DNA from: Erinaceus europaeus
Taxonomy: Eukaryota > Chordata > Mammalia > Eulipotyphla > Erinaceidae
Assembly: GCF_950295315.1 (NCBI RefSeq)
Contig: NC_080164.1
Location: 9,304,502 to 9,368,501, forward strand
Length of the DNA: 64,000 nucleotides
Direction: 5' to 3'
The notes beneath the pieces are model-generated. The model had not been told where the DNA came from. It searched no databases and was given only the letters and a program-made list of their open reading frames with translations. Of the stretch, positions 55,420 to 64,000 are shown piece after piece (position 1 is the stretch's first letter; every line of letters starts with the position of its first letter). Both the position numbers and the translations under genes were made by a program.

Positions 55420-57145
55420 GCAGAGGAGTGAGTGTGAGTGGGCATGAGAGAATGTGTGTGTGTGAGCGTGGAGTGAGTGTGAGTGGGCGTGAGAAAATGT
55501 GTGTGAGTGTGGAGTGTGAGTGGGTGTGAGAGAATGTGTGTGTGAGCGTGGAGTGAGTGTGAGTGGGCGTGAGAGAATGTGTGTGAGTATGAAGTGTGAG
55601 TGGGCGTGAGAGAATGTGTGTGTGAGTGTGGAGTGAGTGTGAGTGGGCGTGAGAGAATGTTTGTGTGTGTGATCATGGAGTGAGTGTGAGTGGGTGTGAG
55701 AGAATGTGTGTGTGAGTGTGAAGTGAGTGTGAGTGGGCATGAGAGAATGTGTGTGTGAGTGTGGAGCGTGAGTGGGCATGAGAGAATGTGTGTGTGATCA
55801 TGGAGTGAGTGTGAGAGAATGTGTGTGAGTGTGGAGTGAGTGTGAGTGGGCATGAGAGAATGTGTGTGGGTGTGGAGTGAGTGTGAGTGGGCATGATAGA
55901 ATGTGTGTGTGAGTGTGGAGTGTGAGTGGGTGTGAGAGAATGTGTGTGAGTGTGAAGTGAGTGTGAGTGGGCATGAGAGAATGTGTGTGAGTGTGGAGTG
56001 TGAGTGGGTGTGAGAGAATGTGTGTGAGTGTGAAGTGAGTGTGAGTGGGTGTGAGAGAATGTGTGTGTGAGTGTGGAGTGTGAGGCATGAGAGAATGTGT
56101 GTGAGTGTGGAGTGAGTGTGAGTGGGCGTGAGAGAATGTGTGTGTGAGTGTGGAGTGAGTGTGAGTGGGCGTGAGAGAATGTTTGTGTGTGTGGAGTGAG
56201 TGTGAGTGGGCGTGAGAGAATTGTGTGTGAGTGTGGAGTGTGAGCGGGCATGAGAGAATGTGTGTGTGTGTGGAGTGTGAGTGGGCGTGAGAGAATGTGT
56301 GTGAGTGTGAAGTGAGTGTGAGTGGGCGTGAGAGAATGTGTGTGAGTGTGAAGTGAGTGTGAGTGGGCGTGAGAGAATGTGTGTGTGTGTGGAGTGAGTG
56401 TGAGTGGGCGTGAGAGAATGTGTGTGTGAGTGTGGAGTGAGTGTGAGTGGGCGTGAGAGAATGTGTGTGTGTGTGTGTGGAGTGAGTGTGAGTGGGCGTG
56501 AGAGAATGTGTGTGTGAGTGTGGAGTGAGTGTGAGTGGGCATGAGAGAATGTGTGTGTGAGTGTGGAGTGTGAGTGGGCGTGAGAGAATGTGTGTGTGAG
56601 TGTGAAGTGAGTGTGAGTGGGCGTGAGAGAATGTGTGTGAGTGTGAAGTGAGTGTGAGTGGGCGTGAGAGAATGTGTGTGAGTGTGAAGTGAGTGTGAGT
56701 GGGCGTGAGAGAATGTGTGTGAGTGTGAAGTGAGTGTGATTGGGCGTGAGAGAATGTGTGTGTGAGTGTGGAGTGAGTGTGAGTGGGCGTGAGAGAATGT
56801 GTGTGTGTGTGGAGTGAGTGTGAGTGGGCGTGAGAGAATGTGTGTGTGTGTGGAGTGAGTGTGAGTGGGCGTGAGAGAATGTGTGTGTGAGTGTGGAGTG
56901 AGTGTGAGTGGGCATGAGAGAATGTGTGTGTGAGTGTGGAGTGTGAGTGGGCGTGAGAGAATGTGTGTGTGAGTGTGAAGTGAGTGTGAGTGGGTGTGAT
57001 TGAATGTGTGTGTGAGTGTGGAGTAAGTGTGAGTGGGCATGAGAGAATGTGTGTGTGAGTGTGGAGTGTGAGGCATGAGAGAATGTGTGTGTGGAGTGAG
57101 TGTGAGTGGGCGTGAGAGAATGTGTGTATGAGTGTGAAGTGAGTC
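55420..57145. repeat. GTGAGTG-rich minisatellite, about 1.7 kb
   Basis: More than 40 units of about 35-43 bp share the core gtgggcgtgagagaatgtgt. They vary in the number of gtgtga steps, in c versus t in gggcg/gggtg and in short versus long forms. The minus strand has few G and almost no stops, which opens three overlapping frames of 466-577 codons made of His/Thr/Ser/Leu repeats. These are by-products of composition. Confidence 0.92.
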
Positions 57146-57184
<39 letters not shown>

Positions 57185-57304
57185 GTAAGTCCCTTCAATG
57201 TGTGTGTGTGTGTGTGAAGTGGGAGTGTGAAATGAGTCCCTTCATTGTGTCTGTGTGTTGTGTATGTGAGTGTGAAATGGGAGAGAATGTGAAGTGAGTA
57301 CCTT

Positions 57305-57372
<68 letters not shown>

Positions 57373-57665
57373 TGTGTGTAGTGGGAATGTGAAGTGAGTC
57401 CCTTCATTGTGTCTGTGTTGTGTGTGTGTGTGTGTGTGTGTGAAGTGAAAATTAATGTGAAGTGAGTCCCTTCAGTGAGTGAGTGAGTGTGTGTGTGTGT
57501 GCGTGTGTGTGAAGTAGGAGATTGTGAAGTAAGTCCCTTCATTGTGTCTGTGGTGTGTGTGTGTGTGTGTTTGTGTGTGTATTGGGAATGTGAAGTGAGT
57601 CCCTTCATTGTGTCTGTGTTGTGTGTGTGTGTGTGAATTGAGAGTGAATGTGAAGTGAGTCCCTT

Positions 57666-57703
<38 letters not shown>

Positions 57704-57798
57704 TGGGAGTGTGAAATGCATCCCTTCATTGTGTCTGTGTTGTGTATGTGAGTGTGAAATGGGAAAGAATGTGAAGTGAGTACCTTCAGTGTGTCTGT

Positions 57799-57860
<62 letters not shown>

Positions 57861-57873
57861 GTGAGCCCCTTCA

Positions 57874-57916
<43 letters not shown>

Positions 57917-57991
57917 GTGGGACTGTGAAATGAGTCCCCTCATTGTGTCTGTGTTTTGTGTGTGTGTGTGTGAAGTGAGTCCCTTCAGTGA

Positions 57992-58034
<43 letters not shown>

Positions 58035-58144
58035 GTAGGAGAGTGCAAAGTGAGTACCTTCAATGTGTCTGTGTTGTGTGTGTTTGTGTGGTGTGTGTGT
58101 GTAGTGGGAATGTGAAGTGAGTACCTTCAGTGTGTCTGTGTTGT

Positions 58145-58205
<61 letters not shown>

Positions 58206-58500
58206 GTGAGAGTGAATGTGAAGTGAGTCCCTTCAGTGAGTGAGTGTGTGTGTGAAGTAGGAGAGTGCGAAGTGAGTACCTTCAGTGTGTCTGTGTTGTG
58301 TCTGTGTGTGTGTGTGTGTCTGTGTGTGAAGTGGGAATGTGAAGTCCCTTCATTATGTCTGTGTGTTGTGTGTGTGCATGAAGTGAGAGTGAGTGTGAAG
58401 TGAGTTCCTTCATTGTGTCTGTGTGTTGTGTATGTGTGTGTGAAGTGAGAATGAGTGTGAAGTGAGTCCCCTCAGTGAGTGTGTGCCTTCATGAGTGCAG
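57146..58500. repeat. TG-rich compound minisatellite
   Basis: Long TG runs (for example 57309-57379, 57797-57858 and 58150-58202) alternate with a conserved spacer, gaagtgagtcccttca followed by ttgtgtctgtg. Unit length is roughly 80-130 bp and varies with the TG run. The spacer contains short inverted arms, tgaag and cttca. Confidence 0.9.
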
Positions 58501-59055
58501 AGTGTGTGAGTCTCTTCACTGCTCCAGATGTTACAAAAGGCCAGCAGGGATCATTCCTTCACAGACTGACACACCACAGCCTTCTGGATTTCTCTGCTGT
58601 TTCCACCTGATTCCAACTGGCCGCTCTGTGCTCCCAAGCTGCCAAGGGGAGCCTTCCCTCCCAGCCTCCCCTGTGGTTCAGGTGTGTGGTAGGACACGGT
58701 TCTGGCCAGCATCGCAGTAGGAGTGGTTTTGCCATCTAAACGCAGCTTCCTTTCCTGAAGACCGAGCTTTCCTCGACTTCCAGCCCCACCTCCGGCATCC
58801 CCCTGTCCCTGAGCTAAGGGGGACCAGGCTGGGGCTGCCACGTTCCACACACAGACAACCCAAAGGACAAATGCCACGGTCCACGCAGGAAAGGTGCCTG
58901 GGGCAGGAGCAACCCATGGACGCTGTCTGGCCCTGGGCTCCCCCCCTGAACTTCTTGTGTCACTGAGTCACCAAGCCCTGAATCTGTAAGGCAACTATTC
59001 TCTCTATCTATGCATCCTCCCTCCCTCTTTTTAATATTTGTATTTATCTGTTGGC
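58501..59055. other. Unassigned unique DNA
   Basis: No gene or repeat recognised. Confidence 0.4.
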
Positions 59056-59059
59056 TCTT

Positions 59060-59575
59060 TGGATCTCTTTTCTTTATGTGGGTGGGGTGGATTGCAATAC
59101 AGTTGTTGGCACATGGCTCAGACTCTCATCTCACTGTGACAGGGTCTATAAAACACTTTCACTTTCACTTGGGGCATTTTTTTCACCCTCAGGCACCAGG
59201 ACCTGAAAGCCCCCTTCCCCAGCCTCTCCCTGCCCTTCTTCCTCTGAGTCCTTTACTCCGGTTCAATACACCACCAGTGCAAATTCACTTTGTGTTTTCC
59301 CTTTCTGTTCTTGATTCCTAAGTTCTGCCCATGTTCATCCTTCTCTTTCTGGTTTATCTCACTTCACATGATTCCTTCAAGCTCCAAGGAGAGCTGGAGA
59401 AGGGGACTTCACCATTTTTTAAAGCCAAGTAGTATTCTATTGTGAAGTTATATCACAACTGTCTTCTTCACGTATCTGACGTTGGACACCTGGGTTGGTT
59501 TCGTGTTTGGGCTACTATTACAGACCGTTGCATAGGTGTCTTTGGATGAGTATGTCTCATTCCATAGGATATACC
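59060..59575 (-). mobile_element. L1 3' end, antisense
   Basis: 3' UTR (59060-59320) and ORF2 C-terminus (59340-59575) in antisense, parallel to 43690-44480. Confidence 0.7.
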
Positions 59576-59591
59576 AGGAAGGAAGGGGAAG

Positions 59592-59597
<6 letters not shown>

Positions 59598-59628
<31 letters not shown>

Positions 59629-60055
59629 ACAGCACTGCTTCACCCTGCCGGGATAGCCTGAGGGAGCTTCTTCCTGAGCAAGTGCTCTCTGGGTTGGAGA
59701 GAACTTGACTGGAGCCAACCTAGGCTGCTGCGTGGGAGAGGGATCAGCAGGAGAGAGACTCTGGGACTCTCGGAGCCAGAAGGCAATTCCAAGTGTGTTT
59801 AATCAGAAGAGCAGCTGTATTTATACTCGCCAAGTAGGGTGGAAACAGGATGTGATGTAGCTACGACGGAGCAAAAAGAGAGTGTGAACCAGTGAGATTA
59901 AACCAGTGCCCTGCAGGCAGGGCGGTTCTTAGGTAACCGGTTATGTAAATAGACCACAGAGTTAAGTAGGGGGAAGCTGGCGTACTGCCCAACATCACCC
60001 CTCCCCCATGCAGGTAGGGACAGGGAACTAGAACCCGGGTCCTTGAGCACTGGCC
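59598..60055 (-). repeat. SINE split by an LTR
   Basis: Antisense SINE: GA-rich part and body (59600-59645), interrupted by the LTR, then the rest of the body and head (60001-60055). Confidence 0.8.
59646..59994 (-). mobile_element. Solo LTR, same family as 44846-45220
   Basis: The 349-bp LTR runs from tgccgg to cccaaca on plus, so TGTTGGG...CCGGCA on minus, with a perfect 6-bp duplication, tcaccc, at 59640-59645 and 59995-60000. On the minus strand it has a TATA-like gtataaatac. It shares the block ctgcctgcagggca with the 44846 copy but has no tRNA-Gly segment there. Confidence 0.88.
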
Positions 60056-60224
60056 CCCTACTGTCCTCTCTTAAAAGCACCAGTCCCCATTCCCGTTATA
60101 CCTGGCCCCCAGCAGGCCCTGGGGGCTCCCACATCAGCCCAAATCAGGGACAGCACAGACTCCCGAGAGGTGATATGAGTCAGCCTCCAGCGGTGTGCTG
60201 TGGCTCTGGCCTCACAATACTCCT

Positions 60225-60515
60225 GCAGGGTGGGAGGGAGGAGGCCGGTAGTATACTTGATTGAGCTCACACAGCCCCATGCCTAAGGATCCCAGTTCAA
60301 GTCCCCAGCCCCATCTGCAGGGAGACACTTCATGAGCAGTTCATGAAGCAGGGCTATTGGTGGTCGCTCTTCTCTTGCTCCCCCTTCTCTCTCAGTTTCT
60401 CTCTGTCTTATCTATAGGGGGGGGAGAACGAGAGATGGCCACTGGGAACAGTAGATTCATCATGCAAACACCGAGTCCCAGCAATAACCCTGATGGCAAG
60501 AAAATATATATATAT
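60225..60515 (+). repeat. SINE with 3' extension
   Basis: Head at 60240, B box near 60295, body, CT-rich region, G-run near 60417 and extension (60440-60500) ending in a ta run. Confidence 0.75.
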
Positions 60516-61065
60516 GTGTTCATTATTCCTGGGGCTGATTAGGCCAGGGCTATTGTTCTCTGAGGTCGTGTTGGCTCAGGGCTGACCATTGTCTCTGACT
60601 CCACTCCGTGGGCAGCCTCCCACCTCCAAGTCTGTCTCCCCATCTAATCTACCCAGTGGGGCAAAAGCCGGTCCTGTGAGAAGGGCGGGCAGCCCTGTCC
60701 TTATCAGTACTGCTTTATTTCTTGCTGAAAAGTAACTCGACGGAGACTCAGAGCCCATAAAGTCATTCTTCAAGATAGCTGTGGCTTTGCTTGGGGACAC
60801 AGCACTCGGCTTTGAGTCAGCTGTACCCTGAGCCACCACCAGCACACAGCTCACCTCCCTCCAGTCACTGACCTGGCCTGACCTTCCAAACCTATGTGGG
60901 AACCTCTCAGGATTGTTGGGGGAACAGGATGGGAGCCCTGCCTTCCAACAGCTCTCGCTACCCACTGTGCTAACTAACCCTTCTTCCCTACAGAACAGAA
61001 ACCCTCTTACGGAAAACTCCCAGTCCTGGCCAGGGCAGAGAAAGGAAACTTGAAAGTCACACAGA
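60516..61065. other. Unassigned unique DNA
   Basis: No gene recognised; the minus-strand 170-codon frame at 60576-61088 shows no known domain. Confidence 0.4.
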
Positions 61066-61069
61066 TGAT

Positions 61070-61275
61070 GAGTCAGACAGTGGCACACCTGGTTAAGTGT
61101 TCACATCACAGTGCACAAGGACCCAGGTTCAAGCCTCTGGTCCCCACCTGCAAAGGGAAACCTTCAGAGTGGTGAGGCAGGGCTGCAGGTATCTCTCTGT
61201 CTCTCTCCCTCTCTATCTCCATCCTCCCCTCTCAATTTCTCTCTGTCTCAATCCAATAATAATCTTTTTTAAAAG
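61070..61275 (+). repeat. tRNA-derived SINE, short type
   Basis: Head, B box ggttcaagcct near 61127, body, CT-rich region and aataataat tail. Confidence 0.85.
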
Positions 61276-61289
61276 TCACTAAGATGACA

Positions 61290-61600
61290 TCAGTCTTTTT
61301 TTTTTTTTTTACACCAGGGTTATCACTGGGCTCAGCGCCAGCACTACAAACCCACCGCTTCCGGAAGGCATATCTTGCTTTTCTCCATCCCCCCCCCCCA
61401 TTTTATTTGCTAGAACAGTGAAAAATTGAGAGAGAAGGGGAGAGAAGGAGAGAAAAAAACAGACATGTGCAGACCTGCTTCACCACTTGGGAAGCTTCCC
61501 CCTGCCAGTAAGGAGTGGGAGGTGGAGGGTTTGAACCCAGGCCTTTGTGCATGGTTCACTGTGCGCTCAGCTGACTGTGCCACTTGCCAGACCCCGACTG
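61290..61600 (-). repeat. SINE with extension, antisense
   Basis: T-run (61294-61309), extension module (61310-61370), C-run, CT-rich region, body and head. Confidence 0.8.
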
Positions 61601-61808
61601 TCAGTCATCTTCTAAGCTCCACATTTGGCATGGCTGTGCCCCTAGAAACGCTACAGATAGTGAGATTTCACTGGGGGGATCTCGGATCCTAATGAATCAG
61701 AATCTCAGAGAACCGCTGAGATCTAAGACTCACTCAGCTTGGCCTTCTTTTCTGATCTGCTGCCTCCCAGTGTGCAGTCTGTGTGGACGGCAGGGGCCAG
61801 AGCTGGTC

Positions 61809-62072
61809 TCAAACACACGCACAGACACACACACACACACACACACACAGACACACACAACACACACAAAAACACACACAGACACACACAAAAACACACT
61901 CAGACACACACAGAGAGACACACAAACACACACAGAGACATACACAACACACACAGACACACACAAACACACACAAACACACACAAAGACACACAAACAC
62001 AGAGACACACAAACACACATACATACACACACAAACACACTCAGACACACACGCACACACACACACACACCT
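61809..62072. repeat. CACACAGA-type simple repeat
   Basis: About 260 bp of imperfect ca repeat with aga/aaa interruptions. The overlapping frames on both strands are low complexity. Confidence 0.9.
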
Positions 62073-62264
62073 CCAAGGCCCCAGTGAAGCAAGTAAAATC
62101 AGTATGCCAAGTACAAGGACCAGTCTGGAAGAACCTAGACCCAGGAGACACACCTCTATGAAGGAAGCAGGGAAGGTTGTCTGAAGGTGTCTGTCTGCAG
62201 CAAAGGTCATTCTGTGAGAGGCTGCTTCGTGAGACAGGGCGGGGGCAGGAGGAGAGCTGGTAGC

Positions 62265-62420
62265 ATTTTTTTAAATAGTTTTTATTATCTTTATTTATTC
62301 AGAGAATAGAAACGGTCAGAAATCGAGAGTGAATGGGGTAGATAGAGAAGAGAAACTCCTACAGCACTGCTTCACCACTTGCAAAACTTTTCCCCTGCAG
62401 GTGGAGACCAGAGGCTCGCA
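62265..62420 (-). repeat. 5'-truncated SINE, antisense
   Basis: Tail, CT-rich region and body; the head is lost at about 62420, where a GA-rich tract follows. Confidence 0.75.
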
Positions 62421-62429
62421 CATAGAAAA

Positions 62430-63055
62430 AGAGAGACAGAGACAGAGAGAGGGAGAGAAACAGAGAGAGCGCTGGTAGCATTTCCTAGGCAACAAGAGCC
62501 TGTGCCCAGATCACCCCTCCTGGAGAGGAGGCAGAAAGGGGGGTAGCCACTAAGGAGGGCCAGAAGCCCACCTTCTTCTGGAGCGGGGGGGGGGGGGGGG
62601 CTGGCACTGCTCACATCAGGGGACAGTCAAGTCCAAAGTCAACGCCAGAGTCTTGAGCAGATCCACATGGCAGAAGGGAGAGGCCAGAGGGGTGGGGGTC
62701 AGAGGCAGGAGAGCTCCAGGGTGCTCCTGGGGGCGTCTGAGCTCAGAGCCCAGCTGCGCTCCTCTCTCAGGAAAGGCTGTTGGGATGCACAGTCATATTT
62801 GATTCCAGCAAAATGAGAATCCCCAGGGCAAATCTGGGTTTCTGTTTCTGATTCATTGAAGCTCAGCCCACCCAAAACCAGTTGGGTAGAACATTTAGCC
62901 ATGAGGTTTCTGCGGAAGGATTGTTAAAAAAGAAACGGGGGGGGGGGGGGTGGTTTACATCAGTGTTCTTAGGAAATAAGTAGCTAAGTGTTTGCAAGAG
63001 CAAACTGGCTTGAGCCTGCACAGAAACAAGAATACTCTTGGCCCCGCAGGAGAGG
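62430..63055. other. Unassigned DNA with long G-runs
   Basis: G-runs at about 62585-62600 and 62938-62950. Nothing else is recognised. Confidence 0.45.
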
Positions 63056-63057
63056 CC

Positions 63058-63165
63058 GGTGGAGATGGCTCAGGGGTGAAGAAAGAATGCCATGTGTGAG
63101 GTCTGGAGTTCGATTCCCAGGGCTGTGTGTACCAGCACAGTGCCCCAGAAACCTTCCAGAGTTTG
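63058..63165 (+). repeat. Diverged SINE (type D-like)
   Basis: tRNA-like head with B box gagttcgattccc near 63106, then a body with gtgtaccagcaca. Confidence 0.6.
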
Positions 63166-63329
63166 TACTCAAAACAAGCCTCTAGCTGTCCGTAGCAAGC
63201 CCCCAGTGACAGCTATAACGTCGCTCTGTGAGTGGGCATCTTCTCAGCAGTGGACTGAACTGGGGAAGGTTTCCATCCCTCCTGGTTCCCTGGCTGCTAG
63301 CTAGCTCAGTCTTCCTCATTGACTATTCA

Positions 63330-63680
63330 TTTATTTTGCTCTTTTATTTTAGTCATTTATTTTGCCTTCAGGGTTATCGCTGGGGCTCAGTGCCTGCACC
63401 AAGAATTCACTACTCCTGGAGATCATTTTTCCCATTTTGTTGCCCTTGTTGTTGTGATCATTGTTGCTATTGCTGCTGTTGCTGTTGGATAGGACAGACA
63501 GAAACCAAGAGAAGAGGGGAAGGCAAGAGAGGGGAGAGAAAGATAGGCACCTGCAGACCTGCTTCACTACTTGTAAACCAACTCCCCTGCAGGTGAGGAG
63601 CTGGGGGCTCGAACCGGGACCCTTGTGCCCCTCTGTGCACTCAGAGCCATGTGCACTTAACTCACTGTGCTGCCACCCCT
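63330..63680 (-). repeat. Long-type SINE with extension, antisense
   Basis: Extension (63366-63425), gttgttgtgatcattgttg segment, CT-rich region, body, B box and head. Confidence 0.85.
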
Positions 63681-63684
63681 TTTT

Positions 63685-63948
63685 ATTTTATTTTTTAATT
63701 GCCACCAGAATTACTGAACCCACCACTCCTGGCAGCCTTTTAATTTTTTTCCCTATTTAATGTCTTTCTATTTTTATTAGATAAAACAGAGAGAGGGGAC
63801 AGGAGATAGATGAGAGAAAGAAACACCTGCAGACCTGCTTCACCACTTGAAAAACTTAGCCCCTGGATGGAAAGCAGGGGCTTGAACCCAGGTCCTTACA
63901 GATGCTAATGTGGCCACTTAACTGGGTGCACCACCACCCAATCCCCCA
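63685..63948 (-). repeat. SINE with extension, antisense
   Basis: Tail, extension (63700-63740), CT-rich region, body, B box and head. Confidence 0.8.
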
Positions 63949-64000
63949 TTTATTTATTTTGGATAAGGACAAAAAGAATTTGAGAGGAAGACAAAAAGGA
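63949..64000 (-). repeat. SINE tail cut by the window edge
   Basis: A tttatttattt tail and the start of the purine-rich region of another antisense SINE. Confidence 0.5.

Noticed and set aside
55420..57145. Regular repeats as a CRISPR array
   Set aside because: Unit and interval are both repetitive, there are no unique spacers, and the context is a mammalian genome.
55182..57198. Three minus-strand open frames of 466-577 codons
   Set aside because: They overlap in all three frames of one minisatellite, encode only His/Thr/Ser/Leu/Pro repeats and follow from a strand nearly free of stop triplets.
61584..62210. Open frames of 120-167 codons on both strands
   Set aside because: They are made of the CA-rich simple repeat.

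Overview
This looks like a gene-poor stretch of a mammalian nuclear genome, most probably a hedgehog (Erinaceidae). Three things support that. There are dozens of tRNA-derived SINEs with the head, body and CT-rich tail I associate with Erinaceus. There are many lineage-specific LINE-1 copies with a long, recurrent 3' UTR. There is also a Vingi-type non-LTR retrotransposon, a clade described from hedgehog. I found no host protein-coding exon, rRNA or functional tRNA gene. Apart from one long Vingi reverse-transcriptase frame, the long open frames are retrotransposon fragments or low-complexity repeats. Species and family names are from memory, not from a database search.

Layout. 0.6-5.2 kb: a 5'-truncated L1 3' UTR with its own 12-bp target-site duplication (TSD). 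Nested in it are a twin-primed Vingi element (767-3311), a solo LTR (3889-4244) and a 43-bp tailless SINE head. 5.2-15 kb: unique DNA with scattered SINEs and L1 tails. 15.7-24 kb: a long decayed L1 with ORF1 and ORF2 remnants, carrying an L1-tail insertion and a solo LTR. 24-26.6 kb: an internally deleted L1 in which the ORF1 start is joined to the ORF2 C-terminus. 26.6-34.3 kb: SINEs, an LTR and mostly unique DNA. 34.3-40.9 kb: an old L1 split by a younger, internally deleted L1, which itself carries a SINE, a small tandem duplication and two related solo LTRs. 41-53.7 kb: L1 pieces, SINEs, the 3' end of an endogenous retrovirus and a candidate retrotransposed spliced L1. 55.4-58.5 kb: about 3 kb of GT-rich minisatellite. 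58.5-64 kb: L1 and SINE clusters plus one more solo LTR.

The elements act together as a retrotransposition record. L1-type machinery probably mobilised the SINEs, the tailless heads and the rearranged L1s. TSDs give a relative order for many nested events. The observations I rate highest are: (i) two related solo LTRs that both carry the 5' half of tRNA-Gly in U3, (ii) an insertion that looks like a retrotransposed spliced L1 RNA, (iii) the Vingi insertion with a 5' inversion and an open RT frame, and (iv) two SINE heads inserted with perfect TSDs but no 3' body or tail.
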